NCBI GenBank assembly: GCA_010909165.1
Contig: MU008158.1
Coordinates: forward strand, 893,478 to 957,477
Length of the DNA: 64,000 nt
Source: Anthoceros angustus
Lineage: Eukaryota > Streptophyta > Anthocerotopsida > Anthocerotales > Anthocerotaceae
Reading direction: 5' to 3'
In this document: positions 42,697 to 55,100 of the stretch, piece after piece
Layout: each line of letters begins with the position of its first letter
Numbering within the stretch: the stretch's first letter is position 1
Notes under the pieces: generated by a model
Databases searched by the model: none
Told to the model about the DNA's origin: nothing
Seen by the model: only the letters and a program-made list of their open reading frames with translations
Translations under genes and position numbers: made by a program

Positions 42697-45600
42697 CCTG
42701 CTAGGTATACAATTATTTATGTGCCAGCATTTAATTTTCACGCAAGGCTTGCCTTCTTTCTAACTTCTCCAGCCTGAATGTCAAAGCCCTCTTTCTAACT
42801 TCTCCAGCCTGGACGTCCCTCTTTCTTACTTCGATATTTGAGTGCAGGGAAGTCCCTCTTTCTATTTCTCCAACCCGGAGACTTGATTTTCCTCTTTTAA
42901 AATGACAAGTATCCCCATGATATTTGGGTGGAGAGATTCTCGACGGACAAGCATCTTCAATTTAATTCTCCAACCTGAACTAAGATAGACAAGGATCCTC
43001 AATTTAATTCTCCAGCACAAACTAAGATAGACAAGCATCCTCAACAAAGATAGATGACATTTGAGCACAAATCTCGCACGCATACATAGGATTTGACCAA
43101 GTTGTGGATTCCTTCTTTGCTTCATACTATCCAAAGTGCACTCTCACCAGCTGTCTACAGGATTCAACCAAGTTGTTAGTTTGAAAGGAACGGCTATCAA
43201 AAAACCAATGAACCCAGTGGTTTCCATTATAGAATGCTATTTAACGCGTTCCGTGTTCCCGTTATCCACATTGCACCGCATTTGCTGTACTATCTATGTT
43301 GTTTCCTAATATCATGCGTTTCCTTATACCCTAATATCGCGATTATTACATACCCTAATACCCTAAATATTAAATACCCTGAGCTCAAATTATCCTAATT
43401 ATTTATTTATGTCCATTGCAAAGTTCCTTCTTTGCTTCATACATTGCGGGCTCCTTCTTTGGCTCATACTATATATCCAAGCTTTTATAGATTCAACCTT
43501 ATCATAGGTTGCTTCATATTATTCAATCCGTTTATGTCTGGCATACCCTTCTTTTCTCTGTAGTAGTCTGTGCATTGAAGGTTTAATGTCCCTGAGGTAA
43601 CAAAACATTTGAACTCCTTTATTACATCTGAATCCTCTATTATACTTATCATATCATATAGCTAGGAAACATAATACTATTGAAGTTTCTGAACAAACAT
43701 TATCAATCATAGTAGTTTTCATGTTGTCGGCTCCTAGTTATCAACAACCTCAAAGGGTTGCCTTTGCTTACAAAGATATTGATTTAGCCTGCACAGTCAC
43801 AGCATCCCGTATCATGTCACACCGTCCCGTATTCTACGAGCCCATGCATCTACAATCATTATCCGGCATTCTCTATTTAAGCAGTGTCATACCGTGTGAC
43901 ACTAATCTGAGCGCTTGGGTTTAGTGTTTGATTAGTGTTAATTAATCTAGTTACTTATCTTTAAGTAAGTAATTAGTATTAATGAACATATGCACTTATA
44001 TTAATTAGTATGGATTAGTGTTAATTAAACATTGTTAGCAAGAGCTAAGTGGATAAGCACAAGTAATATGCTTTAGGAATTCCTTGCATATTATAGTATA
44101 TTCTTAGGATATTTTCGGCATATGCTTATGTCAATAGGATATCTTAGGAATATCCCGATACCGAGGACTAGAATATATAGATCCTTTCATACAGGACAAG
44201 CTCATATCATAGCTTTTCTTCTAGATATACAATGTAAGAGTGTTGTGAGGAGGCCAAAGCTATGACTCCGAGAGCGATGTGTGAGGAATTTGCGTATTGT
44301 TCTCGTGGAAAAAGTGTGTTTGTGCCACGACGTGTGAGCTACTCTCTCCTCAATTGGTCTGCACCTGTATTTGCATATTAGATTTGTTTTGCTTGGTTGT
44401 CTCTTGAGGAAGTGCTCAAATGAATGCAAGTGCTTACCTTGTACGACAGCAATGACGAGATGGTGCTACGGCGGTGCACGTTGGGTAGGGGATCTAGGTC
44501 TTGTGGCAAGGGCAGTCGCCTTCCAAGCATGGTCTCCCAATCTTCCCCTTCCAACCAATTTCTAATTAGGCAACACTTCAAAGGTTGCCTTAGAAAACCC
44601 TAGCCCTACACACATGCATGCTATAGTTAGGCGTACCACAGTCAGGCTTGTTGCAATTGCGCCTTTGGTGGGATAAGCCGCAGTTGGCAAGCTCAACGAT
44701 AAATTATACATGTGATGCAACATATGCATTGTTGGTGAATTTTTGCAATCAACTTGATAAAAACCACTACATATATGTATAAAATGCCCACGTCCATGAC
44801 CACAAATGCCAATACCATTTTTTGACGAGTGAGGAGGTCGAGAAAATATGTTGACCCATAGCAATAACGTGTTATCCACTTTAAATTTGTCTGGCTCAAA
44901 GCCGTGTTTTCCACTTTGTCTAGCTCAAATCCGGGTTGTCCACTTTGTCTACCATCTTCATGCCTGGCGCAAATATTATTGCTTGTCAATTTGTCTCTCT
45001 TTGTAAGTACGTCGTGTTTGAGGCATTGTAACTAGTGGGCCTAGTTTTGGGCTTCGGTTTTTACGCAATATCGTGGAGTGAAGTGTGAACTTGGTCCTGG
45101 GTCCTATCTATTTGCATGAGGTATGAATTGAGAGTTCGAATGCACTAGCTACCGGATTGGAGTAGTGCTCACACCTTTGGAAGGAAGGGCACACAAATCG
45201 CCCGCTGAATCTGAAATTGCACAGAATAGCTGCATTGCCAGCATATTGGTGAACATGTAAGTGGTGGCTTGATTACGCTTCCAGGAGGTCTAATAAGAAG
45301 GTTAGATTTAAGACTCCACTGTCGCATTCTTAACAAGGACATCTGAAAAGTCATGTAACATAATATCGGCTAAGGCGGGATCATGAACAAAGTTTATTTA
45401 GTATGATAAGACAAATTCATCTTTTTGATAATGCAAAGAAAAGCATGAGTGTCGGGACGACAATAGTCCCAAGCCACCTAAGCAATAAATACTTGCTGAA
45501 TTGGCGACACAAAGATCATATATTTGGCCCTTAGTATATATATATATAAGCTTAGTTCATGATAATCCCCAGCCTAGGCATCTATGATAGAAGATTATAT

Positions 45601-47578
45601 CTAACATCACATGAGACCTTGAGGCATGACACTCACTTTCAGTATTCAGTATATTGCTTATCCATATCGCTGTACGGCGTGGTGAGGCCCGCGGTCAAGG
45701 TGATTTTGCCCGATTGGGCGGAAGCTATTTGCGCAGCGTCCTTGCGCAACTTTAAACTGCAAACGATTATCATATGCTCCAATTCTCATCCTCATGATCT
45801 TGGCTTGTAAAAGCCTGAGCTAGAAGTAGGCTTGACAACACTCATAAGTGAAAAATAGGATGGTCCCCCAAACACTGCAGATGGAATCAATATCGGTCAC
45901 TCAGTTAGGGGTCTATCATTGTTGGGAAGGAGGGTTATGGAAGTAGAGTCGAAAAAGAGTGGAGCCACACTATACCATATATTCAAGGTGGTCTCGTACC
46001 TTTGAACTTGTCCAAGAGAATCTGGCCCCGCGATAACCGGGGCAACATATGTTAAAGATCATAGACCTAAGTTCCTAGGAAAAGTATCTAATGTACTAGA
46101 AGCGAAGCAAAGCGTGCTCGCTAAAAGAGAGGCACGCTAGAGTGTCGTATGCTGGAAGATAAACATGATGTGTTGTGTTGGAAGAGAAGCGGGGTGTGCT
46201 TGCTAAAAGAGAAGCAAGGCAAGCTGTGTTGGAAGAGAAGCAGGGTATGTTGTGCTTGAAGAGAAGGAGGATATGTTGTCATGGAAGAAAAGCAGGACAC
46301 AAGCTACTAAAAGAGATCCTGGGCCTGCTGTTCAAGGAGAGAAGCAGATTGTGCTCTTCTGGAAGAGATGCAAGGCGCATTGTTTGGGACAAATAGAAAA
46401 GAGGGCACGGAAAGGAGGGTAAGGGGAGCATGAAGTGAAAGCAAAATAATGCATATGATTTCCAAAACAAAAACATAACGTCACTAGATTTCCCAACCAT
46501 CTCCACCTTTTATCCTCAAAGTTCTATCAATCCTCTTATTTTGTAACATGTCATCAAATTCCTTCCAACAATTCTTAACTCACGCTAGCTTTTCAAAACT
46601 ATGTCATTATTTACAACTACTACATTTGGAGTGGTTCAAGAACTCCTTCAATCACTGCAGTGGTATTGATGATGGTGGTGGTAACTTTCTCCACAATACT
46701 GGACATGAAGAGCCAATCTCTTCTTTCACCAAGCAGCCACTGAATCGCACGATTACCAAAATTGATCCACCCTCACTAGCACCAAAGAGCTGTGGAACTC
46801 ACTTCTTTTTGCCACGCCTGCCCCTGCCAGCCAACATTACCAGTAAACTTTAGGGAAGAATTCGATCATTACACAAAAAATCCATATTACGAACCCCAAT
46901 CTCCGAGTTCTCTCCTTATGCTACATGAAGGGTAGGGCATGTTGCTCAAGGCCATGAGGGTTTCTCAAGCCAAAAGTTTTTCTAGGTTTCCCTTGCCAAC
47001 TCATGCACTTGGATGCATTGAAATCCCATAGGATTAGGGAAATGCATACAAGGACACCCCTAACCCACCAGGTATCTTTCAACCATTTCAGGAGTAGTCC
47101 ACATTCTGCAAGGTGCAATCACAACTCGTTTGGTGGTTTCAAGGACAAATAGTCTAAGCCCAAGCTTGCCAACCAGAAACCTCTTAACCGCGAAGGCAGC
47201 TCGCCTACCAGAAACCTCTTAGCCGCGAAAGCATCACTACAGCTCTAGCGGGCTACTCCCCTTGGGGTATATAAATAAGGCCAAAGCAAAAGACCTTGAG
47301 GTTGTTGAAAATATCAAGGTCTTGCATCACCGCCACAAAGTAGAATTGTCCAAAAAATCAACATCACCCAACCCGCAGAGGATGCAACAGTAATATCCCT
47401 ACCAAAAGAGCTACCACTAGCTAGACCGTGGTGCAAAAGTGCAAAATACCGCATGGGCTTGCAGCGGTGGAGTGGAATGTACAAAACACAAGCCAAGTGA
47501 TGCCACCGTGTGCTTGGAGCCGGCTAAGAACGGAAACCCGGCTGCAGACGTAACGAGACAGCACGGTAGTTCGGAGAC
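42697..47578. other. AT-rich gene-poor region with several degenerate repeats
   Basis: I recognise no gene in these 4.9 kb. Visible structures are CTCTTTCTAACTTCTCCAGC-like units (about 42758-42880), CTCAATTTAATTCTCCA units (about 42950-43050), TACCCTAATA units (43328-43380), GTGTTAATTAA units (43930-44030), and two copies of ACCAGAAACCTCTTA-CCGCGAA (47175 and 47211). A TATAAATA box near 47268 followed by an AGACCTTGA/TCAAGGTCT hairpin might be part of an old LTR, but no LTR pair or primer-binding site was found. An open frame at 46548-46853 has no family signal. Confidence 0.45.
46130..46396 (+). repeat. About 33-bp degenerate repeat with open frame
   Basis: Units resembling TTGGAAGAGAAGCAGGGTAT recur roughly every 33 bp. 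A frame at 46175-46396 reads repeated variants of VLEEKQGML and Lys/Arg-rich spacers. The unit size being a multiple of three may explain the open frame by itself. Confidence 0.6.
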
Positions 47579-48220
47579 TTACGCTTTGTCTTTCTCCGCT
47601 GCTTCACCATCTGCCTTCGCAGCTGCAGCCTTGGGCGCCTTTGCCGCCTTCCCCTTCTTTGGGGTTGTCTTTTTGGCCGGAGAAGAAGTTGCTTTCTCAG
47701 CCGGAGTGCCAGGAGTTGCAGCTGCGATCCCCGCCGCGTTCGGCTTCTTTGGCAGTAACACTGCGTGGATGTTAGGGAGCACGCCTCCTCCAGCGATTGT
47801 AACGCCACCCAGCAGCTTGCTCAGCTCTTCATCATTTCTGATTGCAAGCTGAATGTGTCGGGGGATAATCCGCGTCTTCTTGTTATCCCTGGAGGCATTC
47901 CCAGCAAGCTCCAAAACCTGCAAATCAAGGCCAGCACCACCTTAGGGCTATGGTGAACCAAGCACAGATCATGCAAAATCCTGCCAAAGCGCGATCTCCA
48001 CAGATACTGAAGAAGAAATAACAGGAGAAAAAGTAAGACATACCTCAGCTGCCAGATACTCCAATACAGCAGCAAGGTAAACCGGTGCCCCGGCCCCGAC
48101 TCGCTTGGCATACCGACCAGCTTTTAAGTATCGGGCTATTCTGCCAACGGGAAATTGGAGTCCAGCCTTGGAACTCCGAGTCACCGACTTCTTCCCAGCT
48201 GCCTTGCCACGCCCAGACAT
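47579..48220 (-). CDS. Histone H2A with long SPxK/TPKK tail
   Basis: Two exons on the minus strand (48220-48044, 47917-47579) give 171 residues. The core is clear H2[83 protein letters not shown] with the acidic-patch NDEEL. The C-terminal tail is about 40 residues longer than in core H2A, rich in Lys, Ala and Pro, with SPAKK and TPKKGK minor-groove-binding-type motifs. There is no terminal SQ[E/D]-hydrophobic motif, so it is not H2A.X, and it lacks H2A.Z features. The tail places it near plant H2A.W or the H2A.M-like variants of seed-free plants; which one needs a tree. The single intron after LAAE is spliced in phase 0. Confidence 0.95.
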
Positions 48221-48540
48221 TCTGGCTTCTCACGTCTTAACAAGTGTCTCACACGGCTTAACGAGCACAAGAGGAAGCAATCCAACCACCCTTTCTGCCA
48301 AACTCACTCCCCCATGTGCTCGACAACAGCAGAGCCAGACACCTTGTCGATCGCTTGGGATATCAACAGAACACAAAAATTGGAGCTCTGGGCAAGGACT
48401 TCCTTGCTCCAGGGACAGAAATTGCGAGCAAGCAGCCCAGAATTCAGACACACGGGACCACGCCCAGAGCTGGATTTCAGACACGAGAACAGGAGAGCGA
48501 AAGCAGAGAGAAAATGGGTAAGAGATCGGAACTGCAGAGA

Positions 48541-48600
48541 CGTTTTAATACGCGATGACTGGCGCGGGGTTTCGCCGCCCAGGTTATTGCGCCAAACCAG
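48541..48600 (-). promoter_or_regulatory. Candidate S-phase promoter of the H2A gene
   Basis: On the minus strand, TTTGGCGC at 48596-48589 matches the E2F consensus and lies about 370 bp before the H2A start codon. A TATTAAAA stretch at about 48551-48544 is a candidate TATA element just downstream. GC-rich ACGCGAT and GGCGCGG words lie between them. This fits replication-linked histone expression but rests on sequence words only. Confidence 0.4.
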
Positions 48601-48949
48601 GACATTCCGTGCAATGTATTTCGTCTCTGTTCGTTTGCGATTTCGGGCTACAAGGACGTTTGAATTTCAAAAGACATGGCTTCCAAAAGGTGTTCTCACA
48701 TCTCGTTCCCTGCGACAGTAACACTGGCGGAACTGTTTCGCCATCAGCCAATGGCAGTTTGTCTAAGGGATCACCGTTCCTTCTCTCATATGGACGGTGC
48801 AAGATCAACAACGCACAGGATGGGTGACGTGGAGAAGAGGATCGATGATGTGGATGTACTATATTGTACTATATGAGTAGATGAGGTTATATTATTTTAC
48901 TCTAGGTCAGTTAAACAACTGTAATTTCATTAGGTTGTACGTTCGGCGC

Positions 48950-49390
48950 CGCCAGTGGCTTGCTGTTGCAGTCCGGTGGGAAAACCCTATTCAGCTAGCC
49001 GCTGCAATTCTGGAAGGAAAACCCTATCGAGCTTGCTGTCGCAGTTCTAGAAGGAAAAGCCTATTGGGCTTGCTGGTTCAATTCTGGAAGGAAAACCCTA
49101 TCGGATTTGCTGTAATGTTTGTGGAAGGAAAACCCTATTCAGCTTGTTGAGTTTCTAGAGCGAAAACCTACACGGCACTTACTCTTACGTTATTGGATGG
49201 ACGATTCATCTACTTTGTACTTGCATTGTTGGAGTGGCAATCCACTCTGTACTTGTTGTTACATTATTGGAGTGAGAACATTACTTGACATTTGTTGTTG
49301 CAATTTTTGAGTGATCACCCCAAGTCAGCACTTGTTGCATTATTGGAGTGAGAAGCTCACTCAGTACTTGTTCTTGCTATTGCATTGTCC
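48950..49390. repeat. Two adjoining minisatellites
   Basis: From about 48975 to 49150, five units of roughly 42 bp share GGAAGGAAAACCCTAT followed by a variable CTTGCTG stretch. From about 49190 to 49390, units of about 50 bp share TTATTGGAGTGAGAA and CTTGTTGTT. An open frame (48881-49150) crosses the first array but is probably a by-product of the near-multiple-of-three unit. Confidence 0.75.
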
Positions 49391-52338
49391 TACCAAGCCA
49401 AAATTTGTGGTCTAAATTTGAAGTAATGTCGAGGCCTCTTGTTGTCATTTTAGGTGAGAATGCTTGTTGTTTGTTTGTTTGTTTGTTTGTTACATGTTGG
49501 ATCATAAACTTATTATATGGATGTAGTTGTGTGAAGGATTAGGCCCAGTGTTGATCCCCTCTGTGTGACTCTCATATGTACATACTAGTATCTTTCTTCT
49601 CAAATTTATTTGGTTCGTGGTTGCAAACTTTATATAGAAGAAATTTAACTTGATCAAGTTTTTGGGTTCTCTTTAGCTTGATCTTTTTCGTGATATTCAA
49701 ATTGCTTTCCTCAAAGTTTGTCACCTTGTATATATCTTCTAATTTTATTAGGATAGTGACTCGGGTTGCCCAAAATTTTAGTGGATTTGTTGTCTAAAAC
49801 TAAGATACGATAATCCATTCTCTTATTTCATGACATCAGAATGGTTGAGTTGTTCCCCTAAGATTTTTGCAAAAAGATCTTCTTACAGCATAATCCTTCT
49901 AATTATTACTTAGATGTGCTTTAAAAGAAAAATAAATTGCACCAAAATTCGTTTCATTCAATATTTTTCATAGATCTAACTATTAAGATATATTATTCAA
50001 AATTTAGAATTAATATATTTATATAAAATTTCTTTTTAAATATGTAATAATAAAGAAAATTCATGGCTTGGGTAAACATTTGTGCCCCTCACCGAGTAGC
50101 AACACTTAAATATAACGTCTAGTTTTACAAGTGCTAGACACAAGCAGACTATTTTGCATAGGTAGGTAGTAAGTTTCTCTAAAATGTTGTTTCTCAAATT
50201 ATTTCAATCATTCTGTTTTGTTATAAGAGGTATAATATATGCAATGAGTTGAAAAGGAATGGTGTTTGAAAGTAGTAGCAAAACCATATGTACTCAAAGT
50301 CACATGAAACAATATTGAAAATATAACTTTTCTAATAAAGATATGAGTATATTTAAGATGTACTATGTTTTGATAGAGAGGTACTGTACTAAATGCAAAG
50401 AGAGAAAATACCTTCAATCTCTTTATTAGTTTACCGGATCATTTATTTTCTACAGGTCATGTAAACATTGAACTTGTATAATCATAAATCTTTTAAATGG
50501 GGATCAATGAAACATGGTAAACCAAAAACTTATGATTTAATTACGTAGGTAGTGGAAATTATTGTATGGATATGAATTAAAATTTTCACCAAATAGAAGT
50601 ACACGTGAGGATTGGGTCTTGCTACCAATTTAAGTGATATTGTCTTTGTTGATCACATGTATATTATAATTTTTTAAGGAAAAAAATCTACTAATAATAC
50701 AAATGAGACTCTAATTTCTTTTGAAATTTGATCTAGAGATTGAATCACAGAAAACTCTTAGTTCCATTCAAATCAATTACATATATTTATATTAAAAATC
50801 ATCTACATTGAATTGATGTAATAGGATTTGGAACCCGCACTTGGTAGAAGCAATATATCTACATATGCCATGCACATTGAACACTTTGACTAGTTATTTG
50901 GTTGTCAACTACAACACTCTAGGGCTTTCCTTGTTTTCTTACTTGTTTTGTTGATTTTGTTTGTCAGCTATGAGACTCCAGAAATTGATTTTGTTGTAAG
51001 CTATGAGACTCCAGAGGTTGATTTTGTTGTTACCTATTTGTTGTTAGCTATGAGACTCCAGATCTTTTCTTATTTTCTTACCGCATTCTAATCTTGTTGG
51101 CCCAAACTGTCTTGTTTAGCCCTCACCCCTGGCCCTGAAGACATGATGACTTGAGAATTGTTCAAGACATTCAGACTCTGTCTTGTTTAGCCCTCACCCC
51201 TGGCCCTGAAGACATGATGACTTGAGAATTGTTCAAGACATTCAGACTTTAGCATGTTAGGAGAATGGTCTAGATGGAAGCATTTCAATGGTTGGATTCC
51301 AAGTTCCTCTAGTCCTCTTATTTCTAACTCATGTGAGAGTTCGATCTTCAACTTAAACTCTGGTCACATGTGTCTTTGAGTAACTTAGAGTTAATATGGT
51401 GGGTCTGGAGGTTTACCGGACTTCCAAAATAGCATAAAGGGCTCGTGTTGCACCATTGTGGCTACAAAGGCATTCCAGTTTTGTAGTAAACTTATACTAA
51501 TTTGCGTTTTACTTACTACATAATAATACATAATTAATTAACTACTCTGGTAATTGAGAGGTATTAGATATTGTTAATTGTTGAGACATGCACTTGTAGT
51601 TATGACTACTATAGCATGTTGATATCCATGACCACGGTGAAACTTCGCATGTTGCGGAGCTTGGGTTTGGATGGACGGATTTACAGAGTTTGGACGGACC
51701 TACGTATGGACGCGATCTCGAGTGGTAGGCCCACTTTTGCCAACTTTCGCCCACTTCCGCTCAGGGCTCTAGTTTCTTCTATATCGATGTGACCTGTATG
51801 CTCGTCCTATGTACATGCACTTCCGTATGGAGTTGACGCTTGTATAGACCATATGGAGTGGTAGGGCCATTTCCTCCCACGGCCGCCCACTTCCGGTCAG
51901 GGCTTTGGTTTCCTCGATATCGATGTGACCCATAGGATCTTCCTACGGGCACTTCGGCAACAGGGCTTAGGTTAAGCTCGATATCGATGTGACCTGAATA
52001 CTCTTTCTTCACTTATTAAGGTGATAGATTTAGTTACACATGGACATATCATCCTTACAAAGGACGGATAGCTTGTACTAGATAGTGGAATATATGTATG
52101 TAGATGGAAAAAGCTTTTCACCATGCTCGTACCATGAAGCCAATGGTTACAAAGTGGTCGAGAAAACCAAACTGACGTGCTAGCTCAATTAGTCATAATT
52201 GAATGAGATTATTTTGTGCAGCACCCACGGAGTGACTCCAATTGCATTCTGCAAGTGCCTGGTTGGGATAACAGAGAGCGGCATCAGCTTGTCTGAGTTG
52301 AGGATAGAGGCCGTGGGGCAGGGGGCAGCGGTGCGGCG
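49391..52338. other. AT-rich gene-free region
   Basis: No gene is recognised. It includes a TTTG microsatellite (about 49467-49490), three AGCTATGAGACTCCAG units (50967, 50999, 51046), the 70-bp duplication listed separately, and three TCGATATCGATGTGACC-type units (near 51780, 51917, 51979). The last few hundred bases should contain the promoter of the L17 gene. Confidence 0.5.
51108..51247. repeat. Perfect 70-bp tandem duplication
   Basis: Positions 51108-51177 (starting CTGTCTTGTTTAGCCCTCAC) are repeated without visible change at 51178-51247. The identity implies a very recent duplication or local gene conversion. Confidence 0.95.
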
Positions 52339-53052
52339 ATGGCGGGAGCTTTGTGTATGGCGTCGCTGCAGGCTTCGCTAGCACAGTGCGGTGTGGCCTC
52401 TCAAGCGCCGCAGCAGAAACAAAAATCGTGGGGCAAGGCCGCGTGCTTCCGCGTACCAGCGCGCGCCTGCTCGGCCCCGCTCCGACTCCAGGCCTTCTCA
52501 GGTCTCCACTCCAGCAACCCCCTCCAGCTCCGCACAGGTGATCACCTCCTCCACGCTTGTCCCCGCCCGCCCTGCCTGCACCTTCCCCGGCACCTGCATT
52601 TCTAATCCTTGGATGCTGCATTTGCCTCCGGTGCGCGGTGTCCAGACCCGGGATTCGAGAGCTCCAGCCTGGGCCTAGGGAATGGCAGCAAGTGGTTTGC
52701 CATGCGGCACGGGAGGAAGGTGCCGAAGCTGGGACGCCCCGCGGACCAGCGCCGCGCGCTGCTCCGGGGCCTCACCACGGAGCTGCTGCGGCACGGCAGG
52801 ATCAAGACGACGCATCCCAGGGCCAGGGCCATGCGGAAGTATGTGGACCACATGATCACGCTCGCCAAGGGCGGATCCTTGCACCAGCGCCGCCAGGCCC
52901 TGGGCTTCCTCTACGACAAGCAGCTGGTGCACTCCATTTTTGCCGAAGTGCCTGGCAGATACGGGGAGAGAAACGGCGGGTATACCAGGATCATCCGGAC
53001 CATGCCTCGAAGAGGTGACAACGCTCCCATGGCGTTCATTGAGTTGGTTTGA
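52339..53052 (+). CDS. RPL17: Plastid ribosomal protein bL17c (nuclear-encoded)
   Basis: Exons 52339-52537 and 52646-53052 join across a split Asp codon to give 201 residues. The first 80 or so are Ser/Ala/Arg-rich with few acidic residues, as in a chloroplast transit peptide ([18 protein letters not shown]). The mature part is a bacterial-type L17: [40 protein letters not shown] and [20 protein letters not shown], ending IELV. L17 sits near the exit tunnel of the 50S subunit. A mitochondrial L17 is the alternative, but the transit-peptide composition and compact C-terminus favour the plastid. The gene is GC-rich compared with the AT-rich DNA to its left. Confidence 0.92.
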
Positions 53053-53407
53053 AGCTTAGCAGTAGAGCAATCTGTCGTAGGATGGATTGGATCCCCGGCC
53101 ACCGAGCTCCCAGTGTTGTGACTGTTGTTAGCTGTGAAGGCTATCAGTCTCCAGCAGCGGCTGTCAGGGATCTCGAACATGCACAATCGTTTACTGTCAT
53201 ATACCAGATTCGTTCCAGATTCAAGGATGAAATACACTACACCCTCGGGCTTCATGGCTCGGAACCCTTAGTGTGTGTGCTTTCCTCGCCTGTGAGATAT
53301 GTTGGCATCAAACACAGCAGGTTACCTAAGCTTGAGTAAAGTACGAAGCAGTTCTGAGGATCGTAGGAAAGGCAGGACCGAGCCCCTCAGGGTGCGGGAG
53401 AGCCGAC
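53053..53407. other. Spacer between the L17 and RsgA genes
   Basis: This is presumed L17 3' UTR and RsgA promoter. Open frames here lack family signals. Confidence 0.45.
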
Positions 53408-55049
53408 ATGGCGTGTTGTAGGGCCTGGCAGTGTTCACAGCCTTCTGCGTCTCCGTCTTGCTCCGCTGCTTCGTCCTACGGGGATCGTGGTAATAGGCGG
53501 GACCAGCTTCTGGTTTTGTGTGACGCTGGTTGGATTATGAGCACTTCCGTCATGCTGTGGTTGATGTGCAGCGGCTCTGGAGGTGGATTGTCGGGCATTG
53601 GGGGGGCAGCGGTTTCGGAATGTTGTGAAGGGAGGGAATTTCATCGTCGCCAAGAGGGGGGAGACTCGGCGAGATCAGAAGCCGAAGAAGTACCCTCGGT
53701 GGGATCCGTCGAAGAAGGCTCAGAATTCGTTCAAGAAGTTGCCTAAAGGAGATACGTTCTTGAGGGAGGATGACGTTTTTGGGACACTGCAGACGGCTTC
53801 TGGGGAGGACATCCCGTTGCGAGAGGATCAAGCAGTGGGGCAGGTGGTTGCAGCGCAGGCTAACATAATGCGGGTGATTGTTGTAAGGGGAGGGTCTGTA
53901 GAGGATGACAGCTCAGGGACATTGCTGCTTTGCTATGTGCGGGCACTGCTGAAGAAGATCAAAAAGCGAGTGCTTGTGGGAGACTATGTGTTGATATCTG
54001 GCATTGATTGGCCAAGCAGAAGGGGTATGGTGGAGGATGTCCTGAACCGGAAGTCCGAGATTTTGGATCCTCCAGTTGCGAATGTTGACCACCTGGTTGT
54101 GCTGTTTGCTTTGGATCGGCCCAAGCTTGAACCTGTTGCTTTGAGCAGGTTTTTAGTTGAGGCAGAATCCATGGATATCCCTTTTACCGTCGTATTGAAC
54201 AAGGCAGACCTGGTGTCTGAGGAAGTTATCCAATCCTGGAGAGAGAGGCTCTTGGGCTGGGGTTATGACCCGATTTTCTGCAGCGTCAGTGGAAATACAG
54301 GGCTGTCATCGTTGGCTGAGATTCTGAAGCCTCGGACAACGGTCGTTGTTGGGCCAAGTGGTGTGGGCAAGTCCAGTCTTATCAACGCTCTTGGAATGAG
54401 ACTAGGGGCGAAGTCCTTGGCTTCATTGGGAGACAGTGATGAGGAAACTTGTGGCAACCCTGAAGAAGCTTGTGCAGGCGGGGAGCATCCGGCTGAGGCT
54501 GTTCTGCAAGGAAATGAGCTCTTAGCTGCAAGTGAGGTGTCAGAGAGAAGTGGCAAAGGGCGGCATACAACACGCAATGTCACGCTGTTGGAACTGGCTA
54601 ACGGTGGTGGCAGGCTGGTTGACACTCCAGGCTTCAGCCAACCCAGCCTTGCAAAGTTGACGGGCACCTCAGTGGCAGACTATTTCCCTGAGATCACTAC
54701 TAGGCTTGATGCAGATGAATCCGGCGGTTGTGCCTTTGCGGACTGCATGCATGTGGGCGAGCCAAACTGTGTTGTAGGAGGAGGGTGGGATAGGTATGGT
54801 GATTATGTCGGCTTCTTAGCGGAGGTTAGGAAAAGAGAGGAGCTGCAAAAGAGAGTTCTCGGTACCAAACAGGAGAGTAAAGTTAGGTACAAGACAGGAA
54901 CAATGGGTGTTCTGCAAGCTGAGCCCAGACTCGTGTCCAGTAAGCATCGCCGAGAATCCCGCAAAAGCCTTACTCAATCTGTTGAAGGGGATGTATGGGA
55001 GCAGAGGCAAGACCAACAAGAAGTTGATGAACTTTCCCTCTTTTCATAG
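53408..55049 (+). CDS. RsgA/YjeQ-type circularly permuted GTPase, plastid-targeted
   Basis: Exon 1 (53408-53489) and exon 2 (53572-55049) join in frame over an 82-bp intron (GTAATA to GTGCAG), giving about 519 residues. The Cys/Ser/Ala-rich start MACCRAWQCSQPSASPSCSA looks like a transit peptide. An OB-fold N-domain is followed by the G motifs in the permuted order typical of RsgA: G4 VVLNKADLV, G5 SVSG, then G1 GPSGVGKSSLIN, a GKGRHTT switch and G3 DTPGF. The C-terminal zinc-binding part reads FADCMHVGEPNC. Bacterial RsgA helps mature the small ribosomal subunit; Arabidopsis EMB1688 is, from memory, the plastid counterpart. A Gly/Glu-rich insertion of about 40 residues lies between G1 and the switch. 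Without the exon 1 splice an in-frame stop lies at 53562. Its stop codon is 51 bp from that of the convergent coiled-coil gene. Confidence 0.9.
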
Positions 55050-55100
55050 TGCTCCAGTATACCCACCGATCCCTTGGCTTCAGTCCTGTGTCTGAAATTT

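Noticed and set aside
43880-44460. Solo LTR of a Copia-type element
   Set aside because: A TATA-like word and AT-rich context are suggestive, but no matching terminal dinucleotides, target duplication, primer-binding site or second LTR could be found.
48881-49310. Small proteins encoded by the minisatellites after H2A
   Set aside because: The open frames follow from unit lengths close to a multiple of three; no start context or conservation is apparent.
53408-53746. Separate 112-codon gene upstream of RsgA
   Set aside because: Only its first 27 codons are used; splicing at 53490-53571 joins them to the RsgA frame.
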